NCBI GenBank assembly: GCA_019055375.1
Contig: JAHQIW010000634.1
Span: forward strand, 163,303 to 227,302
Reading direction: 5' to 3'
DNA from: Parelaphostrongylus tenuis
Lineage: Eukaryota > Nematoda > Chromadorea > Rhabditida > Metastrongylidae
DNA length: 64,000 nucleotides
The position numbers and the translations under genes were made by a program. The notes beneath the pieces were generated by a model. That model made no database searches. It saw only the letters and a program-made list of their open reading frames with translations, and had not been told where the DNA came from. Positions 21,600 to 33,139 of this stretch are shown piece by piece (position 1 is the stretch's first letter; each line of letters opens with the position of its first letter).

Positions 21600-22560
21600 A
21601 GATACTCTCGCGGTACGAGCGGAGTTGGCGGTAAGTATCGATTTATAGAAGCAAAATATGCAATGAAATTCCAGTAAAGACTCTTCTACAGGAGTTTTTC
21701 TAGTGTACAGAACAACTATTTGCTTTAAAATCCCGCTTTCAAGGGAAAATCACATCACTACGGAAAGAACGTAGTTCCAGCTGTTAGTGAACACTCATAC
21801 TATCCCATTTATATTTAGTTAGAGTTTTTCCTTACCTATCTCTCATTTCTTATGTCAACAAGAATTCGTCTCTGTACATTGGTACATCAAATACATGATC
21901 AATCGCGGGATTACTTTGTACTTCTGAAATCAAATATTACGTCAGAGAATCTTCTAGTTTCTATATCATCTAGTGCAATATCAAAAACCGAGCGTGACTG
22001 AACATTGGAAAGCGGCAAGTAGTTGAACAGCGATTAACTAAAGGATAAATCAGAATATATCAAAAGGAAACCTATAAATATCACCTGAAACAAGAGCTTC
22101 ACAACATGGCATGTGTAGCAGACGGCGATGGTCGTTACGTATCCCTTCGAGGACCACCGGTGATAGGCAGTCAGCGCGATTAAGGTTGCGACTGGAGCAC
22201 GTAATAATCCTCGTGTTATAGTTTGGTGATAATACAGACTTTTCGTCACTTAAAGGAGTCATCAGTAGCAGATGGGATGAAAATCAAGAAACTCCAGCGA
22301 AGCTATTTTCGGTTGAAACACACCATAACGATTAGAAAACAAAGCTTGTCTGTCAAGAATGATACCGCAGATAGCAGTGCAATGCCACTTCATCGACTAC
22401 ACTTGTGTGTTTTCCGATCATTAGCATGCCTTATGAGTTGAGGCCTTCATAAAAGCCAAAGGGATTTTGTTCTATTGCATCATGGGCAGTAATTTTTTAT
22501 TTCTTCCACTTACCTCAGTCCTTGAGGGATGAGCTAATTTATAGCTTTGCCTGAGGTGGC
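21600..22560. other. no gene recognised
   Basis: Short frames only. No repeat partner was noticed elsewhere in the window. Confidence 0.35.
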
Positions 22561-22584
22561 TGAATGCATATTCCGGCCTTCACG

Positions 22585-24600
22585 GCGACGTCGCTACAAA
22601 ATCATCTACACGAAAATTTGCATAAATAGTGACGGCATTTAAACATGTGGCAGGACGACGGAAGATAGGACCACGAACGATGGAAACGCTCAGCGAAGGA
22701 TAGAACAGGGACTTGCAAATGCGCGGGCAAAAAGTGAAGAAGTAGGCTGATGGCAGAAGAAATTTCAAGGCAATGAGAAGCAACGGCAACAGGTGACCAG
22801 GAAAAAAAGGGGGTGAGTTAGGGCCGATGGGTAGCAACACAATAAGGAACATATCATTCTCAGCAAGAGCACTTTAAACGACGTGGAAGACGAGAGGGCT
22901 CGGGCACAATGAGCAGGACATTCAAGGAAAGCAGCAGTGCTCCACACTGAGAACAGCGTACAACTCAGCTGGAAGACAGGCTCAAATATCAAGAACAAGC
23001 AAACATTTTGATTGTATGTGACCCTCCAAAGTGCGCATCGTATTCTTACTATTTTGCTGAAGGCAGTCTCTGATATTATATACGGCAGAGCGAGGAGAGC
23101 GTGGCAGAAAGGCAGAGCGCGCTGACACGTGGCTTACGATGGGTGGATAAGCAGGCAAGAAAAGGATTTGAATTAGTCATATCTTTTTCTTCAACCTTCT
23201 TCTCAGTACTTTCTTCACTCTGTAAATCCCAGTACTTCTAGCCTTTCATTCTTTATTCGTCTTTTTCTTGGACGACGTGGAGTACTGGTTAAGCGAGAAT
23301 TCTTGCAACCTTGAGGGTAGCTTAGCTATGGCGATTCATAAGACTCCGTTGTTAACTGCCGAAGGGAGTTGCGGGGTGGAGCTCCAAACGCACGCGACGG
23401 GCATCACAATCACTCGGCCACGGCGCCACAATGGTCACATTCTTCGTAGAAAACGAACCAAATAGAGGGAATAGTCAGAGAAGCCCGCTACACTCTCGTC
23501 CCATTTGTGATATTCTTTAGCATTAGCTATACAGTTAACATTTGTCGCAGAGGAATCAGTGGAGTTTGCTTTATTGCGGCTGAGCCCACGTGCCCCTCTG
23601 TCGAAGATCTGTGAGCACGATGTGTTTTACGTTGACATGGTGATTGAGGAACCTGTTGGTGCTTGCCATACGATACGTGTTCTGGGTTTAGATGGACTTT
23701 GTACTGTAGGGGGCTTTCTGCTGAATGCCTCGATCTTCTGACTACAGCAAGTAGAACTTTGCACTCTGGACTTAGTTGTCGTTTTGTGTGTTGATTGATC
23801 ATCTTTCTTGAAACCACGCCTACTCTGGATTGGAGGATTAGCCTGAAAACGGAATAGTCCTTCAATGAATAATGCGATCGATACAGTCAACGATTTGAAC
23901 GATCGACTAATCCATATAAACAAAAACCCGAGATACATACATATCACTACAATAGTCGCATACATTAATATAAATACGTCATGACGGCTATCGATCTGTA
24001 CGGGAATTATATGAAACAGATGAGTGCTAATCGATATATTGAATGCTGAGCTGCGGGCTCGACTATGCGGCGGACATTAGGCTGCGTCATGCTTGTCTAC
24101 AGAAAGTGAGAACACCGACGGTGGGAAGCAGTGGGTGCTTATGTCGGCGCTCGGGGGAATACATGCGCATGTGACTGAATCACTTTCCCCCGGTGGCGGG
24201 TAAAGCAGAACCTACTCGGGATTGGACCGCAGCCGTTGTCTGAGTTCTGCTTACGTTATGCTAAGCTTCTTTGGCGACAAGTAATGAAGAAGAAGAGATA
24301 CACAACAATCAAAGGAAACAATTAGCATTGAAATTGAAGCACTGCAGTGAAGGCTAGGAACGACTGCTCGGGGTCAAACAAGTCTAGAAAATGCCTGCTG
24401 CCATCGGCGTCCTGAAAGCTCCGTACACCAACACCATGAGTTGCCGTAGTAGGGAAATCCTCTCGGGACGAGCGTGCCTGTATTCTTTGGAGATCTAACA
24501 GCTGACCCGTGAGTACGTTTCTATAATATCTATATAGAAAGGTAGTACTCATATAAATCTAGCTACTATAGAAATGTAGTAACCATCGCAGGTAAATTAC
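22585..24600 (+). repeat. long dispersed repeat E, copy 2 (interrupted by SINE-D)
   Basis: It is the counterpart of 10240-12600. It lacks the fold-back insertion of copy 1 but carries a minus-strand SINE-D at about 23205-23438 at a point where copy 1 reads straight through (GTGATATTATCAATGTAGAA at about 10832). Each copy therefore supplies an empty site for the other's insertion. Confidence 0.6.
23205..23438 (-). mobile_element. SINE-D nested in repeat E
   Basis: On the minus strand it has the full order of SINE-D: GGCGCCGTGGCCGAGTG head with A-box, then CGTCGC..GCGTGC, then ACCAGTACTCCACGTCGTCC, then the 3' segment AGTACTGGGATTTACAGAG. It is absent from repeat E copy 1, so it inserted after the two copies separated. 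Confidence 0.65.
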
Positions 24601-24819
24601 GCTTACTGAAGCTATATATGCGTCACACTGGAGGACGATATTAGAAACTGGAAGTGTAATTGTCCTATGTACGACAAATTTTGTTTGAAAAACTATTTAG
24701 TTACTAATTTAAAATGAAAAGGAAAAAAGAATAGTGCAGCCACTATTCTAAATTTTGAGCTTTGACGAGCTTATTCAATCGATTGCCTTTGTTCACTATC
24801 GCTCGATCTTCATGGATAT

Positions 24820-24845
24820 GTGGCTGACGTTTCGGCAATTACTTC
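24820..24845 (-). repeat. short dispersed motif K
   Basis: GGCTGACGTTTCGGCAATTA, the reverse complement of the core at 19268-19282. Isolated here. Confidence 0.3.
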
Positions 24846-24924
24846 TTGTTCACAGCCGTAATATCTAGTCCTGGGATTACCTACAAGTTTCTTATTCAGT
24901 TACTACTGTGTTAGTATGCCTGGC

Positions 24925-25075
24925 AAAGAGTTTTTGAGCCACGCATCTGGTCTATTACAGGCCAACTTATAGATCCCGATACACGTGTTTCGGCCTTTAC
25001 ACTCTCAATAGTCGAGCGGTACACTTGGTCTTTTGCCAAGTTGCCCTATAGTAGAGCACATGCGTGGTACAGAAA
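24925..25075 (+). repeat. fold-back family C, single arm
   Basis: Contains TTTGAGCCACGCATCTGGTC, CCCGATACACGTGTTTCGGC and TCTTTTGCCAAGTTGCC, as in the left arm of the element at 11441. No inverted partner is seen nearby. Confidence 0.5.
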
Positions 25076-25123
25076 ACACGAAAGGTGTGATAATGTGCTA
25101 GTTCCTGCAATTTTTAGAAACAT

Positions 25124-25250
25124 GTTGCGCAGTGGTTAGAGCTTCAGCGCGTCATACACAAAGCTGATGGTTCGATCTCGCGCTCATGGCTTACCAAACC
25201 GGCCATCCTTCCAGAATCGGTAAAATGCTACCAGAATGCTATTGTGCCAA
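25124..25250 (+). repeat. SINE-A, head half
   Basis: The A-box region GCGCAGTGGTTAGAGC and B-box region GGTTCGATCTCGCGCTCA are followed by TGGCTTACCAAACCGG and a degraded body. The copy lacks the 3' half. Confidence 0.6.
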
Positions 25251-25782
25251 ATACCGAGATTGCCTTATTAGACCTATTCTGAGGTTTGAAAAATAATTAC
25301 TCCGAAAGGCTATCGGAGTAGCAACGTTAATGAAGAATACAAAAACGTTAGATGTTCCTTGAACGTTCTCACGAATCTGAAAAAGCGGTCTGTAGTGTAA
25401 TAGCGGTCTATAACAGCGAACTTGTCACAGTGCCGGTGTCTGCAAAATAAGTGAAGACGTATGAATAAGTCAAAGTAGGTTGACGCAACTACTCTCTCGA
25501 GCCGTGGTCATCGAAGTCGGCTTTGTGAGATCGGAAGACACCGGACAAAAATGAATCCTTGTAGACAATCGCATTGGATCAAATAAGAAAACACTGGATT
25601 TGTCGAGAATTTTGAATTAACACCCTTCAAAATGTTGCTTCATTATTTGATTTTCAAAAATGTTGTTCTCTTCGTTTTTTGCTGCTTACTGTTCTTTCTT
25701 GATCTGCGAAGTGAAAAACTACCTTAGTACACAATATTTTCTCATGTTTCCACTGCTTTTGGTAGTGTTGTGATGTTTCATT

Positions 25783-25946
25783 TATACCTGAGAGAACTGA
25801 GTGTTCAGCATAAAAGAGCAATGAGTGGTAGCGAGACGGCGCCCCGCCGGTGTAGTGGCAACATGCGCTCCCCGCTGTAGGTGAAACGCGCATTTACCTC
25901 GCGTCTGAAGTCTTGTTTTGTTCAACACTCAGTTCTCTTAGGTATA
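25783..25946. mobile_element. MITE family B, short copy with clear terminal inverted repeats
   Basis: The ends TATACCTGAGAGAACTGAGT (left) and ACTCAGTTCTCTTAGGTATA (right) are inverted repeats that extend over roughly 25 bases. TA flanks both sides, consistent with a TA target as used by Tc1/mariner-type elements. The centre holds a tRNA-like GGTGTAGTGGCAACATGCGC and GTGAAACGCGCATTTACC. There is no coding capacity, so it would need a transposase from elsewhere. Confidence 0.65.
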
Positions 25947-26009
25947 TATTAGTACAACATGAACATGCAGACGATATATCTATTGCCACCGTAGCACATC
26001 TTCTGAGAT

Positions 26010-26272
26010 CTACTCGGCACTCACAACGTCGCGCCGTCCTGCCCAGCTCACATCTCAAAATTTCTCGTTTCTTCATGATCTAAAAGATTCACATCGATAG
26101 CTGAACACAGATGGGCTCGTCATACAGTAAGATCAGACAGCGGATGGAGGGAACGAATTAAAGAGTGGATTCCACTTAGTTACACCCTATCTCGAGGACG
26201 ACCGCTCAGACATTGGGAGGACCTGTGTTTACGAAGAAGTAATCAGCTGTATTCGCAGCTGCCGATATTTTA
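26010..26272 (+). pseudogene. C-terminal fragment of a non-LTR retrotransposon
   Basis: A plus frame from about 26080 reads AEHRWARHTVRSDSGWRERI followed by KEWIPL and SRGRPLRHWEDL, then a stop at about 26272. This is the conserved ending of RTE-like reverse transcriptases (RWAGH..R..D.RW...I.EW.P..RGRP..RW.D). It differs clearly from the RTE at 13.3 and 39 kb (EHRWARHTVRSDSGW against KIRWAGHVMRFNDNRW), so it is from another, older family. Upstream the frame is broken. Confidence 0.6.
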
Positions 26273-26375
26273 GACCACGGCATGGAACTGGCACCTGCCG
26301 TCATGCTTGAAAAAGACCACCACCATCTACGTTTATCGCGAGAAGAAGTGACAAATGAAAAGTGTACTGGAGGAG
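26235..26375 (+). repeat. dispersed repeat L, copy 2
   Basis: Pairs with 15505-15630. It overlaps the last codons and 3' flank of the retrotransposon fragment, supporting the idea that repeat L is the 3' end of that element. Confidence 0.4.
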
Positions 26376-26624
26376 CACAATTCGTGAGGACCGACGGTCC
26401 TAGCATTCAAGTATCATGCGGAGATCTGGCCATTGTGGTCTGCAATAGAAGCAGTCCCAAACCTATGCGTAGATTCCGAAATTCTACGAGATATGCTTTT
26501 CAAATCCGTGACACTACTAAGACACAGAGCTTCCGCATTTCTATGAGTGCACTGCGGGTCATTCTACTTTTGAACGGAAAACTGAACAAATGTGAATAGA
26601 AGTGTGGATGTTTTCTAAAAGTTG

Positions 26625-27655
26625 ATCAAAGGTGAAAGCTGCTAGCCAAAGCTTATCCTCCGTCACGCTGCCGTCTCTGAACGGTGGGCGCAATCACGCG
26701 AGAAGCAGCGATTCGCGAAATGGAATGTACAGTTTGATATTTTAAACTGACTTCTTTGAAAGGATTTTCTATCTTTGAAATATCCACGTGTATTAAAGTA
26801 CTCAATTCCAGCGGAAAAAACACATCATCGCGAAAAGTTCATATTTTCAGCTATTGAACAATTTTATGCACTGAATTTGTATTTTCATGCTAAGATCTGC
26901 ATTAACTTCTGACACATCAGAGGAGTAGTCTCAATAAATGATCCTATAGTATGATACACTGAAGTAAGATTTGAAAGGAAGTAGTGATGTTATTGACATA
27001 AGTGATGGATTGTTGGAAAATATATTGTGTCAGACGCTTTTAATATTAGCACTGTGTTAAATACGGTTTAAAAGAGTGCATTTTTTTTTCAGAAGAGTTG
27101 GAAATGTGCCCTTTAGAGGGTCTAGCTTTCGCCGTGATAAGAAGGATTCCTGACGCGACGCTTGTTTTACTAGAGACACCTTTATAGGCCCTCTAATGAT
27201 GATTATCTATCTACCTTTCTGAAGTGATGTGGTCTCCGTAAAAAAACCTGGACTATATAACGTTGATGAATGCGCTGTAAACTTGAAAGAACGAGCTGAT
27301 TTCTGCGAAAGCAAAACATGATCCATACTGTTAGTATAAAGATGCATGAAGGTCCTTTTACAAAGCAAGCTTGATATCAGACCTCCATTTTCTCAACTGT
27401 CGCAAGACCACTGACAGTTTAGCAATAAAGCTCCTCTCCAGTATAGGGATTCTCGACAACACCTTTCTCAGAATGTGACTGTAAGCAATGTAAATCATAT
27501 TCAAAAACAATGATTTTCAAAGCAATTGAGCGTTCTTCTTACTATGGCAGTTAGAAGTAGAAAAGCTCACAGAATCGACCACGAGTACTGAATATTTTCA
27601 GAAAAGTAGAGAAGTTTTGCTCGACTATACTCAGTTTCCGAAGACAGATATCAAC
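26625..27655. other. no gene recognised
   Basis: AT-rich sequence with very few open frames. No repeat partner or RNA gene noticed. Confidence 0.35.
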
Positions 27656-27659
27656 GATA

Positions 27660-28460
27660 TCATATTTACACACAGAATGTGTAAAGATGCTTCATTGCAC
27701 TTATTACACATATTAGATCAGATTATAATGCTAAATGAAGAAGTAAGATCAAACTGCTGAGACTTCAAATGAAATAATCAAGTACACAGAAAGAATTCTT
27801 GTTACGAAAATCTTCCCTAAAAAAACAACTTGCAGATAATCTAACAATGATTCTTTGGGAGAACAAATCAATTTCTCGAGCAATATGTTAGTATTTGAAT
27901 AATATACGAATCAAAATAAAGCCTTCCAGACAAACAGGAAGCAAGAATTTAGAAGACAACAACTAAGTCGGTACGATTTGCCAATGTAATGTTATATAGA
28001 GTACAGCATTACCGAAAAGATATCATCGTTACAAAATTGGCCCGGGGATTAAGGATGATACATGCTCGATCGATATGACTCTTCAGTTTTTCCAAGAGTA
28101 CATGTTTAATATGGATAATTCAAATTTGCGAAGTTCTTCTAGTTACCGGTCGTTTCCGTATATTTAGAGTTTCAAAATAGGAAACATTCATTTCAAGTGG
28201 GAAGATGGAACTATCCTGCTCTCAGTGCGATATAAGCACGAAATAGTTGCGTGTCTGTTCGAGGAAGCCCTTCAGGATCACGAACCCTGAACATTCCTCT
28301 ATAATCGCAAACTCTGGAAATTTCTCTATGGAAATCACTTATGGTGATATTTGATGGTACAGATACCTGACGTATTGTGTTCTGCAAAACTCAACCATAT
28401 GACAACAGAATGAGAGTGGTACAGAAATGGAGAGTCTCTTGAAAACTAGGTGACTCAGCT
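27660..28460 (+). repeat. dispersed repeat H, copy 2
   Basis: The diverged counterpart of 3890-4700, with the same block order. Frames that are open in copy 1 are interrupted here. Confidence 0.4.
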
Positions 28461-28478
28461 GACAAAAAATTCAAGTTT

Positions 28479-28866
28479 TCAGTATATCCTCTCATAATTA
28501 TTTGAGCCAACTTGTCATGTGGTCTGGTAAGGGCTCTTGTACAGCCCGATACACGTGTTTCGTCCTTACTGACTCATCAACCGGGCAGAACCCGTCGTCT
28601 GTCGATCTTTTTATAGTCAGTCCTCTCGGGAGCCTTACACTCCTTATAGAGAGTCATCGACGACGTACGCTTTACACTCTATGTCAAGTGAAACCTCCAC
28701 TTAACCCAGAGTGTTGTGCACTCGATTGCTCATTGGCTGGTACTTTTGTCATAATTGTACCTTTATTTCGAGTGCTTTGTTTAGACCACTCTCAAATTTC
28801 AATATATCCTTTCATTATTTTTTGAGCCAACTTGTCATGTGGTCTGGTAAGGGCTCTTGTACAGCC
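28479..28866 (+). repeat. fold-back family C, tandem (direct) arrangement
   Basis: About 47 bases starting TTTGAGCCAACTTGTCATGT are repeated exactly at 28502 and 28820, each preceded by a TTCARTATATCCT-type block. In other copies of the family the second arm is inverted (11441-11955, 33140-33680). Here it is direct, showing that the family is built from a movable arm plus linker unit. Confidence 0.55.
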
Positions 28867-29094
28867 TCGGTAAAAGGGTGTATGGATCTGATTATCTCCC
28901 AGTCCGACCGATCAACTGTGGCGGGTACTGCGGCAGAGAAGAAAATGTGATCGAGATCCGTCTAAATGCTATGGAAACCAATAAGGCCTTGGAGATTTAC
29001 AAAAGTGAGCAATACTCAACTGCACACTGAACAGCATGATTTATGTTTTGATTGAATGAATCAATATTTGACAAGGATTTTTATTCTCAAAGTG

Positions 29095-29365
29095 TCAAGA
29101 AAACCATTTAATGTTACTAGAGCTCATCTGCAAATTGTCATGAAGGGTGTATGTGCCATCTTGCAGAATTAGGGCAAAATTTCCAAAGAAGCAGTAATGG
29201 TTGCTGGTATACATTAACTGTTGGCCAAACGAAAACGTCTGACTGGTTGGTATGGATAACAATGCTGGGTGGAGAATCCTGTCATACATTGCTATCGAAA
29301 TCGTCGTCCCGACTTGCTGTGTAATCAACTTTTTCAAATTTAACGCTCCAATCATCAATTTTCCA
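29095..29365 (-). other. open frame of unknown nature
   Basis: A minus frame runs from SINE-D sequence into about 90 further codons (…YDRILHPALLSIPTS…, FGNFALILQDGTYTLHDN) before a stop at 29095. I do not recognise it. The start lies in the SINE, so the frame as it stands cannot be an ancient gene. The downstream part could be an exon or chance. Confidence 0.2.
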
Positions 29366-29612
29366 GAACCCGATGAGGTTGTGATGCTCGCCGCGACACG
29401 CGTGGAGTCGAATCCTACCACTTCAACATTTCCAGACAAAAAGTAACGAACGCCATATGGAACGCCACAGTCAGGCTGTTCTCGAGATTGCAAAGAGACG
29501 CGCACAACCAGCACTCAATGACATTCAGGAAGAAAACGAGATATCGAAGCGAATGCTAGAATTACTACGATCCACGCAAGAAAAAAAACACTGTGAAGGC
29601 TGGTCAAAATAA
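29366..29612 (+). mobile_element. SINE-D copy
   Basis: Starts in the tRNA-like head (GAGGTTGTGATGCTCGCCGC), has a B-box-like GAGTCGAATCCTA, then GAGATTGCAAAGAGACGCGC, CAACCAGCACTCAATGACAT and the A-rich 3' region ending AAACACTGTGAAGGC. The A box is partly lost. Confidence 0.6.
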
Positions 29613-29715
29613 ATAAATGAACAAAAACACATTTTACTGTGAGAATTTTATACTAGCAATCGATTCGTTTTCCCGCATTCATCGTCATATGAGTAGCCAG
29701 AATTTTCGCGTGTTG

Positions 29716-29917
29716 ATTCGACTACTGCTTGAAGATTTCGTCTTTGCAAATGCCTTGGAATACTGATGTAGTCGAATTTTTTTACAGTCGTGAAGATAGC
29801 CGTGCTAAGGCGTATCCTTATTATTGCAAGCGAGTGTTGAGGAAGCGGGTCGAACTAGTGCCTTGTCTCCCGATAATCTGCATCACTATTCACTCGATCA
29901 TTGCCACTCCTATGTAA
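29716..29917 (+). other. exon-like frame, unrecognised
   Basis: After the acceptor-like GAATTTTTTTACAG at about 29785 a frame reads REDSRAKAYPYYCKRVLRKR and continues to a stop at 29917. No start, donor or domain confirms it. Could be a lone exon of an undetected gene or chance. Confidence 0.15.
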
Positions 29918-30139
29918 GAGAATAACCTAAGAAGATACGAACATTGATAAAAATGCGGCAATTCTTATGAAAACTTTAGTGCAGCTGATAAGCTCATCTC
30001 ATGTCCATGCGAGTCGCCAATAGTAGGTGACAGCATTCTGTCTTAGGAACTGGTGGATTTTTTGGCCCTGATAAGACAACAGTAGGACCATTGCCTAGAA
30101 AGGATATTGTTTGAACCGTGATTTTAGAATATACTATAC

Positions 30140-30930
30140 TAGCCGGGAAACCTTCCCATGTGGCGAACACTATTAAATGCGGGCCGAAAGCAATCTTGCG
30201 CTTCCTCCAGACTTGGTAGATCCAAAAAAGGATTTTTTACTTTTTGCATCAATGTGACACTAAAATTTTTGTTTCGGCTAGTCAACTCGGCTATAATTCT
30301 GAAGGTAAGTGATTGGGAAGTACACTATGAGGCAAATAGGAGCAGCCCACAACGAATAGGCTCTTTCCTGTCCTCTCTGGAAGCTACTGTAAGTATCCAA
30401 CCCCAACGTTCAGTGCTCAGGAAGCTACATACATGGATATCAAGAGCTAAACAGCAAAATTAGTGAGTTCTATTTTCCTGACCCTCAAAAAGCGCCTGGT
30501 ATAGTAGAGCCAAGTATGACGAGTTCGGAAAGATTGCTAAAATCTCAGAGTCATTTATAGTCTCCCTCAATTTTTGGATTAAGGTGACAATTTGTACCCA
30601 TAATGCACCTTGACTTGCATGCGAGTCCTCTTCAGAGGATGTGATCATGCAGACAAGAAAGATAAGGTAGGTCGTCATCGGCATGGCTGAGACGAGAATG
30701 CCACTCATTTCGCGCTGTCTATCATAGCAGAGTAAAATGACGTCTGATGGACGAGAGCCGTCATCAACTGAATTCCTCGAGATGTCAAATGCATAAGAGG
30801 AATACAGTTAATCGGTTGATGAGAATTCTTCTTAAAAATCATAGAAGGAAGATATGATGTTCAGAGATTTCTTACAACTATCAGAAACCACTGGACAATC
30901 CTTGCACGCGACATAGAATAAATGACAGTT
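30140..30930 (+). mobile_element. RTE element with large internal deletion
   Basis: From about 30150 to 30580 the sequence matches the RTE 5' leader seen at 62810-63295, including TGACCCTCAAAAAGCGCCTG against TGACCCCGAAAGAGCCCCTG and CTAAAATCTCAG. From 30585 to 30740 it matches the start of the endonuclease (CATGGCTGAGACGAGAATGC, CGCTGTCTAT). At about 30748 it jumps directly to the final part of the reverse transcriptase (GATGGACGAGAGCCGT..ACTG), as at 14323-14500, and continues to the end region. Most of the endonuclease and all RT catalytic motifs are missing. It could only move in trans. Confidence 0.75.
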
Positions 30931-31425
30931 GACCAACGCACTTCACGTGCGAAATCACATTTGCCTACCGCATACTAGGTGATGCTTCTAAATTGAATCA
31001 TTTCCATTTTCCTTTACACATAAGACGACGAGTTTTTGAGTAGAGATATAAATGCTAGAATTTTTCAGCACGTTCAAGAAGTGCGGAAAGTTTATTGAAA
31101 AATGTAGCCAGATCAGAGATCTCATCAGTGACTTTATTGAGAATGATGACGTCAAGCACACCAATCTATGATTTTGGAGCGAGAGCGTTTTTATGAATTA
31201 TCCAAAACGATCGTGCTGCGGCGAAATCAGTAATTTACACAGTTCTGGGTTTGATCTCGCTCAGAATTTTGGATACATATTGCGAAGGAATCAATATCTT
31301 TACGACTAGAACGTTATACAGACATAACACCCGAAGCTGATTTCCGATTATTGACCAAAATTTTTCAGAAGGTCTGGTACTTTTCCTATTTGCAGTGTTA
31401 TAATGATACATACTATAATTTTGCG

Positions 31426-31926
31426 TATATGCCTAAGAGAATTGAGCGGCGAGCAAAAATACGGCCCTATCTGGAGTTGAACCCGCGTTTCATCCACTGC
31501 GGGGACGCGTGCTATCACTACGCCATCGAATTACATTCGCACCACTACTCATTCTTCAACATTGCTATGCTAGCTATCAGCCACCTTTGGTTGGTATATG
31601 ATTTCGCTCTATAAACCCACTTGAGCAGCCAAAACATGTAACACTATAACACTGCCAAAAAAGCAGTTAAAAACACTAGAAATTTTGAGTAATACCCATC
31701 ACAATGACTGCCAGCTAAACTGTTACAAAGCGAATTCCCATACCCGTCCAAACGTGTTGAATGTTGGCTGATAGCTAGCATAGAGATGATGAAGGTTGAT
31801 TGGTGGTGCAAATGTTCTCTGGTAATGTAGTGGTAGTAGCACGCGCCTCCGGTATGGACAAAACGCGGGTTCGCTTCTTGCCCAAGACCGTGTTGTTGCT
31901 CCCATTCAATTCTCTTAGGTGTATAA
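31426..31926. mobile_element. MITE family B, long palindromic copy
   Basis: The left half (31426-31620, minus) and right half (31720-31926, plus) are inverted copies of the same roughly 200-base unit. The ends are GCCTAAGAGAATTGAG and CAATTCTCTTAGGTGTATA. Each half has a tRNA-like core: the A-box region GTAGTGGTAGTAGCACGCGC and B-box GCGGGTTCGCTTC on the right, GTAGTGATAGCACGCG and GCGGGTTCAACTCC when the left is read on minus. A palindromic DNA element carrying two tRNA-like promoters. Confidence 0.65.
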
Positions 31927-32079
31927 AACTTTTTAATCACTAGAGTGCTTGAAGAGTAAAGACCACATTTAATAGACAAGTTTTGCTCTATAACCATAGA
32001 AACATATTTTTTGCGTGGCACGACGCCATATTTGCGGATGCCACTGTATTCGACTCGTTTTATTGCATCTATTATCCGC

Positions 32080-33130
32080 AAAGTTACGCCAATTTTTGTA
32101 TGAATTCAGGTGAGGCCTGAGTAGTTGTTTCTCTTCATTGGTGCCTTAAAAGTTGGTCAAGTCTGTACTCTCTCTCTGAAACGCTGAGATAGCCGTGCTA
32201 GCTTTTCTCCAGGTGGGCTGTAGAGAGTGAGTTGGTGATGGAGAAATTTTGTGCTAATTTCCCTACCCTGAAGGGATAGGGAGGCTCGATGGGCAAGATG
32301 CGCTGTCGAACCCCAGAGGTCTTGGTTGGTTGTACTTTCAGTCAGTCACAACCGCCTTGTTCCCTAGTGGAACACAATTCTAACGACGTATAGAATCGGT
32401 CACAAGACCGACTATCTCTTAATCTCGGCATTCTTCAATAGTTTCTTGTTTTTTTACTGAGCTTTACACTTGAAGAAGGTGAGACCGCCGATTCGTTAGT
32501 TGTTTAAATAAATGATATTGTAAAAACCTTGTGTTAAGCTGAGCAAAAAAAACCAAGGGCATGTGAATTATTTTTCCAGCCAAAAATATACCTAAAATCA
32601 AACTTTTGAAGGATTAAGAACAATATTCAATTTTTCCTGACTTCATAGAAAGTTGAACAGTAACAAAGAGTATGGGTGCACAAGAGCACTATATAGTTGT
32701 ACTTCAAGAAATCGCATTTGTTCACTTACTTCTGCGCACGAAATATGAATCTTAAGGCAAAAAAACGTTAAAGCAGATGTATAAGCCTCAGGATAAATTT
32801 GATAGTTCTACCTAAGTAAAACAAGAAGATTCCTTCCTTGTAGGCAACAATCAGTAAATTTTGTTATTTCTTATTTCAACTAATAAAATTCAATAAAGTC
32901 AAGATTCTGACAGCGTGTTTAAAGCCTTTCATGAGGTCTCTTATGGCACTTATATAACGCTAGGCACGTGATTTGACCTTCCAGTCTCATCATTAGCGCG
33001 GTGCCGTTCGGTTCAATCAGTTCCTTGTAAGGGTGTATACTCCCTGCAGGTAAAGGCATTGACGTCGCTTTTGCTTGCACTTTGCGCACGGTGAAAGGAT
33101 TACCCTGGCGTTCTCTCAAAATGACTAATT
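32080..33130. other. no gene recognised
   Basis: Around 32190-32430 the sequence is less AT-rich, with a small CCCTACCCTGAAGGGATAGG stem, but I recognise no RNA gene. Nothing else can be supported. Confidence 0.3.
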
Positions 33131-33139
33131 GTCGGTCGT

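Larger units (their letters stand above)
25480..26620 (+). repeat. dispersed repeat M, copy 2, split by insertions
   Basis: The left part 25480-25770 and right part 26430-26620 align with 20960-21580. Between them lie a MITE (25783-25946), a retrotransposon tail (about 26010-26270) and repeat L, so at least one nested insertion occurred here. Confidence 0.45.

Noticed and set aside
28502..28866. CRISPR-like repeat
   Set aside because: Two 47-base direct repeats with a 270-base spacer in eukaryotic DNA; they are arms of fold-back family C.
29095..29514. 139-codon minus frame as a gene
   Set aside because: Its first third is SINE-D sequence and no start, splice site or domain supports it. Only the non-SINE part is kept as an unknown frame.
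32190..32430. small RNA or spliced-leader gene
   Set aside because: A short stem and higher GC were noticed, but no spliced-leader sequence, Sm site or conserved RNA motif could be found.
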